DNA of 64,000 bases from Emergomyces orientalis. Its lineage: Eukaryota; Ascomycota; Eurotiomycetes; Onygenales; Ajellomycetaceae. Where the stretch lies: NCBI GenBank assembly GCA_002110485.1, contig MOWL01000089.1, positions 868,001 through 932,000 of the forward strand, given 5' to 3'. Of this stretch, positions 33,093 through 45,675 are shown in pieces. Each line of letters begins with the position of its first letter. Position 1 is the first letter of the stretch. Position numbers and translations under genes: made by a program. The notes under the pieces were generated by a model. It saw only the letters and a list, made by a program, of their open reading frames with translations. It did not search any database and was not told the origin of the DNA.

Positions 33093-34599
33093 GCTTTGAT
33101 GTCTGTATCAGGAAGGCAAATTGAGACCTAACAGAAATGAGACAGGAAAAGGAGAAGCATTCATGCTTCCAACTCTGTATATAAATGGGAAGAGGGAGTA
33201 GCGACATGTGTCGCTCCCGCCCCTCATCCATGCCCCTCATGATAGCGATAGGGGCTGATAACTACGGTCCTATCAAGACCACACATGGGGTCAGATTCCG
33301 CTGATGCATTATTAGCGCACCCTGACCCGAGCTGGTGCCATATATGACCCCGCCAAACATGCTAAATTTTGAATAATGACATCGATGCTCGGGCCACGGT
33401 TAGGTCAAGTATATGCGGGTAAAAATGCACCTAGGTAGGTACTATTCACAGTAGACAACGCCCACATAAATAGTTTTGCCTCCATCAAGAGTGCAAATTC
33501 AGGCTGAGGCCGCCAGGCGTACTTTGAAAAGCTTGGTATTGCTATGCAGAATTGATGATGTGTGTCGAATGAGAACTTATATCGCCAACATGTGCGGGGG
33601 CAAATCCATTTTAGAAAGCAAAGATCTCAAGTACAGTCATGGAGGGAGATAGCTCCAGTGTCCAGGGACATCCTTGTGTTCCATTGAACCGCTGCCTCGA
33701 AAACGAAAATAACCCATCATTACTCGCATTTATGGGAGATACCTAGCTACGTAGGAACCAACCTAGGTGGGTAATCGGTTTAAGGGCACTGGGAGGTTGA
33801 GCTTTGGCCAATCAGAAGGCAGGTATTCAACACGACGCGACTGGAGTGATGTTTTGCTCTGTCGCCAGCGGAGGAGGGAGTGCTGGTCGTGGGATTCCTC
33901 GCTATTATTGATCGATTGTCTGGCACACTGGCGATTACAGCAGCAGGATATCCAGTTCTTTGTTTATGTTTAGGGGGGACATGTTAATATAAATACTAGT
34001 AATCTTCTCTTGTCTCAATGATGGAAGTTTGATGCATCAACCTTGTTTGCCTGTTCAGCCTGAAGGGGAAAGAAACCTTGAAACCCGACTTCGAATTTTC
34101 TAACCCAATGAGCACTAGTCGTCATGTGAGATTTAGCCGCAAGCAAAAGTCTAACAGCCTCATTGTCATCATCGTCTCTTCAATCCAGCCTCCAATTCAT
34201 TACTATTGAGAAATGGAACTGTCGTGTTAAAACTGCCCACAGAGTCACAGAGTCACTATATATTAAACACCTAGATACCCATTTCCAACGTTCCTCATAG
34301 GTTCGTTTTATTTCTGTACCTGCTCTGCTTGCTTGCTGTTCCAATTTCTCTACTTCACCTCCCAACCAGCCTCACAATCAACAGTGACCTTCTAAGAAGA
34401 TGAAATAAATAATAATGAATGTGGAGCTGCACCGAGTCCCTGAATCAGTAGTTATACTCTTCGATTCAATCTTGACAAAAAAGCTGTCTCCTTTGGCCCC
34501 CGATTCTAATTTTGGCAGGAGTCGCAGGGGCCACCCATGCAGCCACCACCCACCCTGCACGACCCCTCGCAAAAACTCGGTTGCTGAAACCTGTTTCAA

Positions 34600-34631
<32 letters not shown>

Positions 34632-35608
34632 ATTTTATTTTACATGCACAAACTAGGTTTGAGGATGATGCATGTATAAACGTTTCATAAAACCAGATAA
34701 TTTCCGTTCATGTCCATATATTCGATATCAGCAGCTTCAGATGGAAAATTTTTCTGACCCGTCCAACGGATATTTGGGATCGAAAATATCAAATGTTCCA
34801 TAACGGTCAGCAATACGAAGACGCCCACTTTCGTTCAGTTATGATGACATGACTACCTACATGGAGGGTAAAAACACACGAGGGCAACAAAAGAGAGAAA
34901 CATCTACCCCTATGATTTCTTCTTTTTGGGATATGTCATGCTGATGGGCTCTAGAAGCCTTCTCACACAAGGCAGGACCTGAAAGATGCCCGAGTTAGCA
35001 GGGTCGGGCAGTTAGGGGCCTTCTTGAAGAAATCTCGAATTATAGCTATGTGCTGCACTATACATGAACGTATCGATATAGAAGAAAAAAAAAAACCCCC
35101 CAGAAGACGCCGAAAATGTCGCACCCACTATAAAAAGCTCTAAACACCTAATGCAATGAATGCAAGAAAGGAAAACAGAATAGAGACGATCAATGCAGCG
35201 TGAAGTGCAGCTTACCACAATAACATGTTATCAAAGGAGAAGGGGGGTTCGAAGCGTAATATTCAAATGGCGTCGCTGAGTATTATCCAAGGGAAATGGG
35301 AGCCAATGAAAGCTGAACACATTTCCATCTATAATTTCAGATTTTTCAATTGCTCGTTGAACCCAACTTATTTCAAACTCAAGGCGCCCTTGACCCTTGA
35401 TGGGAAATGCGTTGAATCTTCAAAAAACGGAGGGGAGGGATATTTCGGCGCGTTAAACTATGTTCGGGTATCGAGAAAGGGAGTTCTCACGCCGCAGCGT
35501 CATGAACTGTTCCAGACGTCGGCTGGGTATTCGAATTCAGGCATGCGCTTCGTTTCACATCCATCATTCGGCTTCATTTTATTATTCTATCACACGTAAC
35601 TCCCCAAC
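33093..35608. other. Intergenic, bta1 promoter and unassigned sequence
   Basis: 2.5 kb. It contains the bta1 promoter and a poly-T run at 34599-34622. ORFs (33767-33973, 34378-34690, 35225-35599) have no recognisable family and look random. No transposon ends were seen. Confidence 0.5.
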
Positions 35609-37015
35609 TCAATCCTCATCCGATGATGAATCTGAACATGCAGATCCATCAGGTGGCTGCGATTCGCCCGTAGGATTGCCTTGCCCATATAACTTCAGGG
35701 ACTTATTCGTCCCGACGACTGCCCAAGCAAGGACCGCGACGTCACGAATCGTATCCATCAGCTCCCCTTGTTCAGGTCCTCCAGGGGAAGGTGACGTTGA
35801 CGAAAGTTGCTCGTTGGAATTGGCTTGCGGTACAGAAGCCGTAGAATCAATGCCCCAGGGAGATGCAAAAAGACAGTTTGCATAGACAGGGTGGCTAGAC
35901 TTTAAGGAGTGTGAAATAGGTGCTCGTGCGCGCCGCAGGACAACCACTAGACCGTCAGAGGAACAGGATACTACTGCTTCAACTTCTATTTGTGATCTGC
36001 TGCTGTTCGTGGGTGTCTGAATGTTAGCCATTGGCCTTGAAAAGTCGGTGTTGTCGGCTGTGATATTGCATTTATTAAAGAGGTTTCGTGAGTCGGGCCG
36101 ATTTTCACCCTGCATTTCGTCCTTCCCATCTTGGTCCTCATATTCGCTTCCATAGCCAGAGAGATCTTCCGGCTCATTCTCACCCAACAATGGATTCCGG
36201 AACCAGAACCGCAGATATGCAATCGTGTCATTCGACTTTGCACTTTCAATACATCTAACTGCCTCATGCAAACAACATTCCTCTATACAATAGTAAAAGC
36301 TTTTAGAAACGAGATCCGCAGGTCTTAGTCCAAGGACGTGGGCTACGCTGTTGGTCGCGAATATAATGTTTGAAGATCTGGTAAATCGGTTTAGGAATAA
36401 AGCCGCACGCGGTTCATGGGAAAGACTCCTTGAGACTTGTGAAAATTTGCTCGATATGTATGCGAGCATATTATATCGTGCCTCGAATGGTGAAGGGGAG
36501 AATAATCGTCTGACAACTGGGGCGTCGGCTGCTCTCTCTTTATATGCGTCAAGATTTAGTTTTCATTAGGAATATCTAGATGGTGATAAGACGCTTATCT
36601 ACTCACTTTGACTTCTTGATCCCCTCTGGTAGATGCTAGTACTTGCTACTAAAACATCATACACCACGTTAAATACGCATTCGGCCCCAACCCAGTAACC
36701 AAGCTTATGCTTAATTTGGAAGTAACTTAATCCAGCGGCCATGTCGTATCTGACGCTCTGGGAATGGATCCGCTTTGCGAACGAGAGCTCATCTGGATGC
36801 AGAAAATCCCATAGGGATCTGTCAACCACCTCGTTGGAGTCGTAGCCGAGTATATCCTCCACAGAACCAGAGGTATACTTTATTAGAGCGGCCGGCGTCA
36901 GATCTAAAGTTAAATTTTAGTTATACATATCCAGAATATGTTCCACAGTGACAAAGAACGAAATTGGAAAGGAAATCAAGAACTTACCAAGAATTGTAAT
37001 AAAGGTAATTTCCAT
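35609..37015 (-). CDS. PAS-domain protein
   Basis: Probable sensor or interaction protein with two PAS-like folds. Three exons (37015-36988, 36903-36607, 36537-35609) give 417 residues. PAS 1, about residues 15-95: ALIKYTSGSVEDILGYDSNE, DRSLWDFLHPDEL and the strand YFQIKHKLGYWVGAECVFNV. PAS 2, about 135-205: IIFATNSVAHVLGLRPADLV and TIAYLRFWFRNP. An acidic linker and a Ser/Asp/Glu tail follow. No GATA finger, kinase or LOV cysteine motif (GRNCRFLQ) is visible, so it is not a White Collar photoreceptor. Exon 1 is only nine codons, and the third acceptor (AAAG) is inferred from phase. It resembles uncharacterised PAS proteins of Eurotiomycetes. Confidence 0.82.
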
Positions 37016-39574
37016 ACTGGCGGTTGGAAAAAGACAAAATGGAAAAACGCAGGAGATAGATTGACAATTATGTATGTATAGGCAGCTAGGTTTCTTGATA
37101 TGTTTCGAAAATTATACTCAATCGTCAACGTCCCGAAGTGACAGGAGGACTTTTAAAGCAAAATACCCCACAATTGCTGTCAATCGAAATGCTCGCCCAA
37201 ATTTTTGATTTTTGAATTTTTGATTTCTTTCCCCGTGAAAGTGTTATTTATCTCAAAAGAAAAAAATTTGATGTCTCGGAATTTGCAATCTATTCATGGA
37301 GTTAGCAAGGAAGCGATAAATCCAGTGCATACAACCGAGCTGGGGTCTGGGGTTCTGGGGGCTCGAACTTTGGATGAAACACGATACCCCTGACGGCAAA
37401 TAAAATTGGACCCTTTTCCGGAAGTCCCAATGTTTCAAAGAGAGCTGAAAAATCAGCAACAGGGCATAAAGCCTTGAAGGTGTAATATTTCAAAGTTTTG
37501 GCACATGCATACCTTCTGTCCTTCAAATAACGGACGGGTGGATGTTCAAGGAATGGGCACTTAAATAAGTACAAGAGTACGACACAAAAGAAGGAAGATG
37601 TTTAAACAATAGTGTACCTGTCCTAACGCCCTTGACCAGCTATTATATTTGAATTCCGCCTTGTGCCGCACCCATGGAGCAAACCAACCGACGAAACCCC
37701 TCGCAATCCCAAAGAAGAAAACGAGAGAGGCCAGGGCTTCAAGAACTGGCTCATAATGGGGCTTCCAGGTCCCAAAGTAGCAATGATTTAATCTTGCATG
37801 TGCCCCCATGAGTTGCATTAGACCAGTCTTAGCGTCCTATAGTGCGTCGAAATGACAGACTGGGGCGATCCCGATGTGGGTTAGGCGGGCGAGCTCTGAT
37901 GATTGACATGATAAACCAGGTAGCCAACCGGGCTTGGAGTTGCTTGGATAGAAGATGATGGATTTGTTTATTGTGTAAGGGAAGGGTGTCAGCAACCCGC
38001 TCTCTCGAGCTAATGATAGCCTTAGTCACAGTTGTGAAATGCCTTGATCGACCGCAGGAAGACCCGAAAACAGTATTTGGGTTCACTCCAGGCAGAACCA
38101 AAATATCTCCTTACCTAGGCTGTCACACACATAACTACAGAGTACAGAACACACAGACCCAGTACGGAGTAAATAGTCCGCAAATGATCACCCGGTTCCT
38201 TGTCTCTATCACAAAATATACGGCTATGATCAAATTCATAAGTGCTTTAGGCGGGCAGGCTCAAAGTTGCTCGCCGTTCAAATGGGTCGAAAGGGATGTG
38301 ATTTCCAACTGATTCCAAAAGATATTCCCATAGCGCTTACCAGCCCCCCTCCCGCTGTGAACCGGCGTCAACTAGGCCCAGACTATCATATCACATGGCA
38401 ATGGGCGCCAAAAAATTGAACTGTCAAGACCAAACGGCGCTAGCACCAAGCTATGAGAAAGCTATCCCAACTGCTCTCCCACAGTGGGGCGCGCTCAGCT
38501 CCTTAAATTTAAGCCAATCACTGACCACTGACCCTCTTTTACTCTCAAAATGGTGCGATGGACCAAATGAGGCGGGGGAATTGCTCAAGGCCTGCTCCGT
38601 GCACTCCAGACAGACTTCCACCATGCACAAATAAAAGATTGATCGGACGATCCACAGTACCAGGCACCAATCAGCCAAAGCCCACGGCGAACCAGTGCAT
38701 CTTCAACTCGACGCAACGCCATCCCATCACTTTGTCCACATCTTAATATTATTGGATGATTGTTGCACAGATTCGGAGGCCCTCTGCCTCCAAGGGGCAA
38801 TAATTGACGGGCGCCTTTCGTGAAAAGTCTTGGCTCTCGCCTCGATCTTGAGACTGACGTACGCCGTCGCTGCCGCCAGTCGAAAGTCAGTTTTCTGCAG
38901 GGACATTTCGGCGACCTGGACTCTTGAGCGGCTATCCTTGTTGCTCCTCAACAAGGGAATTGGTGAACGCGGGATGTCTTCCTCTGCTCGTTTGTCATCG
39001 TTTGGGCAGGGAGAGCGACAAAGAAAGTTTCCCCCAACAACCAGGCGTCATTCGGTCCAACTACGCAAAGAACAAAGCGGCCGAACCTGAAGTGTATACG
39101 GAGTACGGAGTATGGACAGGCACAACCTAAATAATAAAAATAATTATTAAAAACAAGGAGGAATGGTAGTAAGCAAGCAAAAAGTGCATGCTGCAGATGT
39201 TATTCTAAATCGATGTATGTCCGAAATCCAGTGTATATGATGATGATATCTGGTTGGTAAAGTGTATTCCGTCCTCCAATTCTAAAGCAGAAAAAATCAG
39301 GTTTATCTCCAAACTCTCCGAACTCCCGGCGCGAAAACAAAAAACGAAGAAAAAAAGACAAAAAGACAAGGTAATAAGTTCGACCAAATAAGCCAATATA
39401 AACAAAATCCCGTTCACCCTAGAGATAGGTAGATTCCAAAAGTAACGTCGACTACTAAAATGCCCACAATCAAACTAAAAGTAGGAATATTGAAGTGAGT
39501 TAGCAAAAACAACACCCTCGATGGATATAAAAATTTCGTATCGTCATGACTAGATTTGACCAATTGTTCTGATG
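37016..39574. other. Intergenic with TACGGAGTA motifs; possible short gene
   Basis: 2.56 kb. A minus-strand frame at 37561-37818 ends at a good donor (CAG/GTACAC), and another follows at 37302-37574. A small unrecognised gene is possible, but junctions and homology are unsupported. TACGGAGTA occurs at 38163-38171 and, overlapped twice, at 39097-39112. Confidence 0.45.
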
Positions 39575-41667
39575 TCAATGGCTCCATTCCCTACACCTGA
39601 AAAACCAGTGTCTTCTCAGACAACGCCAATCCTCTGGAGGGCTACTGGTGAAAGACGGTGAAGGTAGTGAATCAGTTGGGGAAGGGTCAACACAGATCAG
39701 TCCAAAAAATACGCTTGACGTACATGTATGGCCAGATGGCGCGGACGTGGCACTAGTGGTGGTGGTCCCTGCCGGGGTTGTGATAGGATGGCTTGGGGAT
39801 TCCGTGGCAGTCGAGTCATGACAGCCCCAGAACCAACCCGGAGTCTCACAAGAACGAGTATTCGTTGGTGCCGTACTTGAATCAGAGGTGCTCGTCGTGC
39901 TCGTCGTGCTCGTTGGATCTTTACACCCAAACCACCCAGGGGTTTCGCAGGAGGAAGTTCTAGAAGCAGTTGTCGTTGGAGGGGAGGTAGGAGTAATGGT
40001 CGGTGCGGGTGACGCAGAAGGCACAGTACTCGTTGTCGTAGGATCCTTGCAGCCAAACCACCCGGGAGTTTTGCAGGTCGATGTTGAGGTCGTGATGGTG
40101 GTTGTTGTCGTTGTTGTGGTTGCAGTTGTCGTTGGATCCAGGCATCCCCACCATCCAGGCGTCTTGCAGGTTGACGTTCTTGTTCTGGTTGCAGTGCTAG
40201 TAGGGGTGGTAGTCGACGTAGGGTCCGTACCATTGCCTTCGAAAAACTTCCAGTTGTTGCAGTCCACGCATTCTGTAAATGGGGCGCATTCAGGTACCGT
40301 ATCATACTTTTCGATGACATCTGCAATCACGGCACGAATTCGGTGGGTTCCAATTCCAACTCTCCAACCTAAATCTTCCACGGTATCGTAAGTGCACAGT
40401 TGACCAGTATGGCAAGATGTCTGCATGGCATAACCGCCAAGTGTACACACAGATGTCGCGCCATTACACGTTCCCATATAAACAGGATCGGCGGTATGGC
40501 CAAAGTGGTAAGCACCAGTGTAATTCCGCGACTGAGGTGAAGATGGGTCAGTTCCGGGAGGTGAAGGCAATCCAAGTCGAGAAGCAGGTAGCGCCTCCGG
40601 CACCGCTTCAAACGTGACCACTGGCAGTCCATATGTCATCCCAAGCATGCTTGAAACAGAACCACCTAGAGAGTGACCCGCAAGCCAGATATTAGAATTG
40701 GGATAAAGTTCGGTGACGTTGGAGTAAAGATCGAGAGCTGCTCGATAATACCGGTTTTCTGCCCTCAGTGCCTTCCTTACGCAAGTTGCATTACACGTGT
40801 ATGTTGACGAATAGCAGTCGCAGACTTGTCGCCAAAAATATTGCCCACCTTGGGCACAACAACAGCTGAAAAATAGGTTGTCGTTAACCTTGTCATTGGT
40901 AGTTGTCTCTTCACCATCGAAAAGAGCCGCGGATGTGCCCTTTAACGCAACAATGATGGTAGAGTTCGATTTATCCGCGTAAATATGGCCTCTCAATCCA
41001 TCCTTTTCCCATCCAAAACTATGTGAATGGTTGAAACGTGGGTTAACATCAGCCCATTCCTCCGTTCCTGGCAACATTATGTATGCGTTGGCGGTCATTC
41101 TGGCTAATGAAAGAACCGTCTCTTTATCCGTAACATCAGGAGCATCCACTGCATCCAGAGTCCAATAGTCTGATGATAGTGTTACCGGAGAGCTTGTCCT
41201 TCTGGCAGTTAAGAGGTGGTCTTCGATTATGGCAACACGACGATCGGTGAGACGCTGGATATTTACAGATCTTGAAGACGCACGGAGACGAGGAACAGGT
41301 TCCTTCCCTCCGTCATCTTCCGAGGCAACCCACAGAACAGCATCGGGCTTGATATCAAGCCGTTTATGCAGAAGAGGGTCCTGGTAGGTGCCATGGTGGA
41401 AAATATGTCGTAATGACTAGGGAGACGTACGCACGATTAGCGGAGGTTTCCAGCCATAGCGATATGACACAAACTGGAGATACTCACGAACTCATGATCT
41501 CCTTGCGCAGACTGAGGGCCTGGGAGTGGGATTTGAGGCTCTATAAGATGATTCCGAGCGGAGACAATGCTGGGTGTTGGAGATAGTGCTAGCAGGGAGA
41601 CTAAAACGTCAAAGCCCATAATTGACCATGATGACCGTTTCTTTCTTTTCCATCTAAATGATTGCAT
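39575..41667 (-). CDS. atg15: Atg15, vacuolar phospholipase of autophagy
   Basis: Class 3 lipase that opens autophagic and multivesicular bodies in the vacuole. Two exons, 41667-41488 and 41416-39575, give 673 residues. A single signal anchor lies near residues 16-38 (SIMGFDVLVSLLALSPTPS) after a basic stretch (KRKKR). Family motifs: LRHIFHHGTYQDP, YIMLPGTEEWADVN, the lipase nucleophile WLAGHSLGGS (Ser near 309), AYHFGHTADPVYMGTCNG with the catalytic Asp/His region, and GWRVGIGTHRI. Several N-glycosylation sequons sit in the lumenal part. The C-terminus carries four copies of C(K/E)TPGW(F/W)GC(K/L)DP plus a degenerate fifth, separated by Thr/Ser-rich spacers. It is divergent from the VPS9 gene. 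Confidence 0.95.
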
Positions 41668-42241
41668 ATTGTAAATGAAAAGTGAGACAATAGATACCCT
41701 CCTGGACAGAGGACGTTGCTGTGGGCCATACAGAGCTAGCTTTTCAACAAGTGGAAGTGTTGGGGAGAGTTGTTGTTGAGTGAGGAAGATGGCGGCCTGG
41801 GAGGGTAATGATGACGCTGCTGCTTGGAAACGGCGCTGACTGATACGGGGCGATATGCGGATAGCGATACAGACCAGCAGCGCTGATCAGTCAGGTGACC
41901 CTCCCCGTGACCTGAAACCAACCTCAGTCTTGGAACCTTGGGAGTTCAGGTGCGCAATAACCAGAACATATCAAAGCATTCAACTCCCTCCACACTCGTT
42001 GCAACGGAGTAGGTTACGTTGGACATCAGCTGGCTGGGAGGCTGAAAACTTATGATATGACCTAATGACAGCCGCACTTCCCTCAGCTTACGATCCTTCT
42101 CGCGAACCAGCATCTGGATAAAAGTTGACACCTGGGATCTGCTCTACTTCTTGTTGCATTCATTATGACATTGTGATTCTCAACCTCGTTTAAGAGAATT
42201 CGGGAATCCCCACCGGCTCATAATACATGTAACCTGGCAGA
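41668..42241. promoter_or_regulatory. Divergent promoter, atg15 / VPS9 protein
   Basis: 574 bp between opposed start codons of two membrane-trafficking genes. It must contain both promoters and leaders. No clear TATA box was found. Confidence 0.55.
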
Positions 42242-44493
42242 ATGTCCGCTGATTCTAGCCCACGGCCTACCGGCCCTCAGACATCCAAGTCGTTCTCCCG
42301 AATGGAGGATGCATCTCCAAGTACGTTTCCTCGGAACCGTGCAAAGACAATTCACGGTATTATAACACAAGAACTAGCTCCAGCAAATTCTCCTCTCGCG
42401 TATTTGGACCCGGACCCTGTTGACGGGGAAGCGGACCTTTTTGAAAAGCGAGACTCCATGGATTCAGCGGAGGTGTCGCCAATCGACAAAACAGACCCCA
42501 ATCTTTCGCAACCCCAATATATGACAAACCAATCCGAGCTCCCTATAGAACTTATTAGTTTGACTGATAGGTAGGCTATATGTCTCCAAATCACGTAACT
42601 AGTTTCGCGATTAACAGCCACTGCTTCAGGTTTATTGCCTCTCTAAGCGCAAAAGTATACTCCACTCCACCCTCGATAGATAAACTCTCAGACCTCTTTC
42701 AAGACTTTTACGTGCGCAGTACCGCACACATATCGACCCATATTTCGACTCTCGCCTCTCGTTTGAATCGCCAGCCGTCCTCTTCTCCTTCACAGCCTCA
42801 AACTTCGGGCAAAGCCCACCGTGACCCTTCGTCTAGTACACCTAGCCAAAAAGATATCCAAAAGGGGCCTGAAAGACTTACTACTAACCAGCAAATGCTG
42901 ACTGCGGAGGAGGTGGCAGAAAAGCGGCGGGCCCGTAAGATATTGCAATACAAAGGTCATGCCCTGGAGGAAGCGGTCGAACGGCGTGCTTGTGAAGCTG
43001 TGTACGAAAAGATATGGCGCCACAAAAATTCTTTGGATGAAGTAAGAGACGAGAAGCTCCGTTCAAAAACAGCGGCATTAGCACTCGTTGGTATTGGGCT
43101 GAAGGATTTAGGAATTGAATCGTGGGATCTGAACGGAGAAGTAGGGTCAGAAGTCTCGGAATTACTAAGCTCTGCCCGAGAAAGTTTGATTAAAATGAAC
43201 GATGAAAAATTCCCATTAGGCAAACTCCAACATCTAACTGCTGCCCACAAGGCCATTGTCGATACATTGACAAAGGTTCTTCCGTCGTCCTCATCTGCTG
43301 ATGAAATATTACCGACCTTGATATACACCTTAATAACTACACCAGCAGAAGGCATCAACATCATCAGCAACCTATTGTTTATTCAACGGTTTAGAGCAGC
43401 TAGTAGGCTCGATGGGGAAGCGGCATACTGCCTAACTAATCTAGAAGCAGCCATTAGTTTTCTAGAGAATGTGGACTTAAACAGCTTACAAACAGACCAA
43501 ACTCAAGAGGGTACAGCGAAGACTCCCAGGAATACTTCCAACCCTGTCTCTATGCGCTCCGATCTGCCAACAACTAAGGAACCTATAACAGTTTCGGGTT
43601 CATCATCTACCTCTCAAGTGTCATCTGAAACAAGGAAATCGCATCCCGCGCGGCGGCTGGCCTCAACTGAAGGTGTACCGAAGTCTCGTGCAACGGACTC
43701 TTCGCCACAGCGACGTCTAACTAACCTCCTGCAACCTTCAGCCAAGGCTCTTGGTGCCGCCAATGATGCTGTTCGAACCACTGCTGATCAGGGATTCAAA
43801 AATATCAGCAATACTCTCGATAATAGCTTCAACTTTCTCTTTGGTCGCCTAAGGGAGGTTCAAATTATACAAAATGGGGAGCCGAATGGGATGTCTACGA
43901 TAGTACCAAAAACTCTAGATGACGCCCGACGATTGGTCAATACTTCACCTATCATAGACGATGGGAACGATCGAAACATGAAAGCTGAAGATAGACTCCT
44001 CGGGCTTATCGGTGGACGAAAAACATCAAGACAGAACAGCGTGGAAAGTTCAGGGAACAGCGGCAGTGGGTTAAAGGCTATTTTTACAACTGGAGAAACT
44101 TCTACTCAGCCTGCAACTATTTCGGGATCGATTTTCTCCACCCCAGCAAACCAATTAGCCCCGACTCCGCCATTCGGCTCAATGAAAAGTTTCGGTAATA
44201 CCTTAAACCCTCTAAACCACATTCCAGGCATGATCCGCGGGTTCGGACGAAGCACGCCAGATCCTTCTCAGGACACCATATCATCCACAGACAAACCGAA
44301 AGCATCAGAGTCCATATCCAGCCGTTCCAGCACTCCCGTCCCACAGAAGACCAATGCCACCGAGTTTAAACCGCCAATCAAGCGATTCTTGGAGATATCA
44401 GATGCTAGAGAGCTTAAACTGAGCGACATTCCCGAGCTGCTTGAAGATTACAAGCGGCTCGCCTTTTTCCTGAAAGAACACGGGACTTCCTAA
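42242..44493 (+). CDS. VPS9-domain protein, probable Rab5-family GEF
   Basis: Predicted guanine-nucleotide exchange factor for endosomal Rab5/Vps21. Two exons (42242-42570 and 42630-44493) give 730 residues. The first junction completes an Arg codon, giving SLTDR-FIASLSAKVY. A disordered Ser/Pro N-terminus precedes a helical bundle (about 165-230, ILQYKGHALEEAVERRACEA). The VPS9 core follows at about 300-395, with HLTAAHKAIVDTL, SADEILPTLIYTLITTPAEG and the end AAYCLTNLEAAISFLENVD. A long Ser/Thr/Pro C-terminus ends in KRFLEISDARELKLSDIPEL. Its arrangement resembles Muk1/Vps9-like fungal GEFs without a CUE domain. The partner Rab is inferred. Confidence 0.88.
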
Positions 44494-45535
44494 ATATTTC
44501 AAACCTCCCCTTTTATCTATTTCTTTCTTTTTCGCCCATTCAGACCCGTGTCACCTTAAACTATTCCAGCAACACTAGTCTACTTTTATTATTTTGCAAA
44601 GACTTGCATTGATACCCACATCTCCCAGCCAACGATACACTTCTTTGGCTCAGCGATTACCCACTTCTTTTCGCCTGGTGTCCCGTGTTTTCTTTGACTC
44701 TTATGTTTCTAATTTTTAGGGCGCGCTTTTTTTTTTTTTTTTTGGGCTTTTGGTTTTAATTCGAGGGGATATCGTTACCCGCGAATTTTTCTAGATATAT
44801 ATATATATATATATGTATATTTACTGGTGTGTATTTTGGGATGAGGTGCAGGCCAAAGGATATCAAAAAGAACAACGAGTATGAATCACTTACAGAGAGC
44901 ATAGATCATAAATGGTATAGGGTATATATGGAATTAAATGTTCTTTTTCTTCCCTTCTTTGTCCTGCCTGACTTGGTCTCTCTTCTTCCTTTATATTGAT
45001 TTTATTTTATATTTTTTTGTAATTATACGGCTATGAAAAGAACGAGGTGTTTCATAGGTTCTTTTTCTTTGTTCCTGGCTTCATCGTTTCAGCTCCTTCT
45101 CGGGTCACGGTTAATGCTTATAGCTACTCATGCCCCCTTTCTACTATCTTGAATTACCCCTCAATTCTTGTCTTATTATTTAACGCTTTCTTCCATGAAA
45201 CCTTCAGGGTCGAGTAGGATAAACAAGTACGGGGTTAGGGTGTAAATACAGCATAATTACCAATTAGATAAAGTCGAAATGAAATCACCATATCAAGGAC
45301 ACCACCACCCATCTCCCATGCCCTCCATCCAGTTTTTTTTAAAAAACTTACAGCATAGTTGAACCTTTGATCAAAATAACAGAAGAACAAAACTAACTTT
45401 CCCCCCATCCCTTCCCCCTTTCCCCCTATTTGGTCTGTAACTAGTACCCCACTAAAAAAAAACCCCAACCCATTCACAAACCCAAAACCACACAAACTAG
45501 GACCGCAAACCCCGCCCAACCTCTTGAAAAATACT
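44494..45535. other. Intergenic, 3' flank of VPS9 gene
   Basis: 1.04 kb, T-rich, with a poly-T run at 44729-44745 and a (TA)n tract at about 44797-44815. No gene seen. A poly-C/A tract lies around 45400-45480. Confidence 0.6.
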
Positions 45536-45675
45536 GGCCGGCTGGCGTAATGGTAACGCGTCCGTTTCCGGCACCCCTTAAACCGGATTCACCAACAGGT
45601 TCACATTTTCTCCAAATATGAATCCCGAATTTGTCCCTGCGGAAGATTTTGCAGGTTCGAGTCCTGCGTCGGTCG
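45536..45675 (+). tRNA. tRNA, probably Arg(CCG), with 66-nt intron
   Basis: The acceptor stem GGCCGGC (45536-45542) pairs with GTCGGTC (45668-45674) using two G-U pairs. The D arm is GCGT/ACGC. Anticodon stem TCCGT (45561-45565) pairs with GCGGA (45639-45643). The loop TTCCGG gives anticodon CCG at 45568-45570, with an intron at 45572-45637 after the base 3' of the anticodon, the standard position. The T arm is GCAGG-TTCGAGT-CCTGC. TTTT at 45677-45680 can end Pol III transcription. The variable region (AGATTTT) is two bases longer than the usual five, which leaves some doubt about identity or function. Confidence 0.65.

Noticed and set aside
37302..37818. Possible small spliced gene on the minus strand
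   Set aside because: One good donor but no matching acceptor that gives a recognisable protein; kept only as a note.
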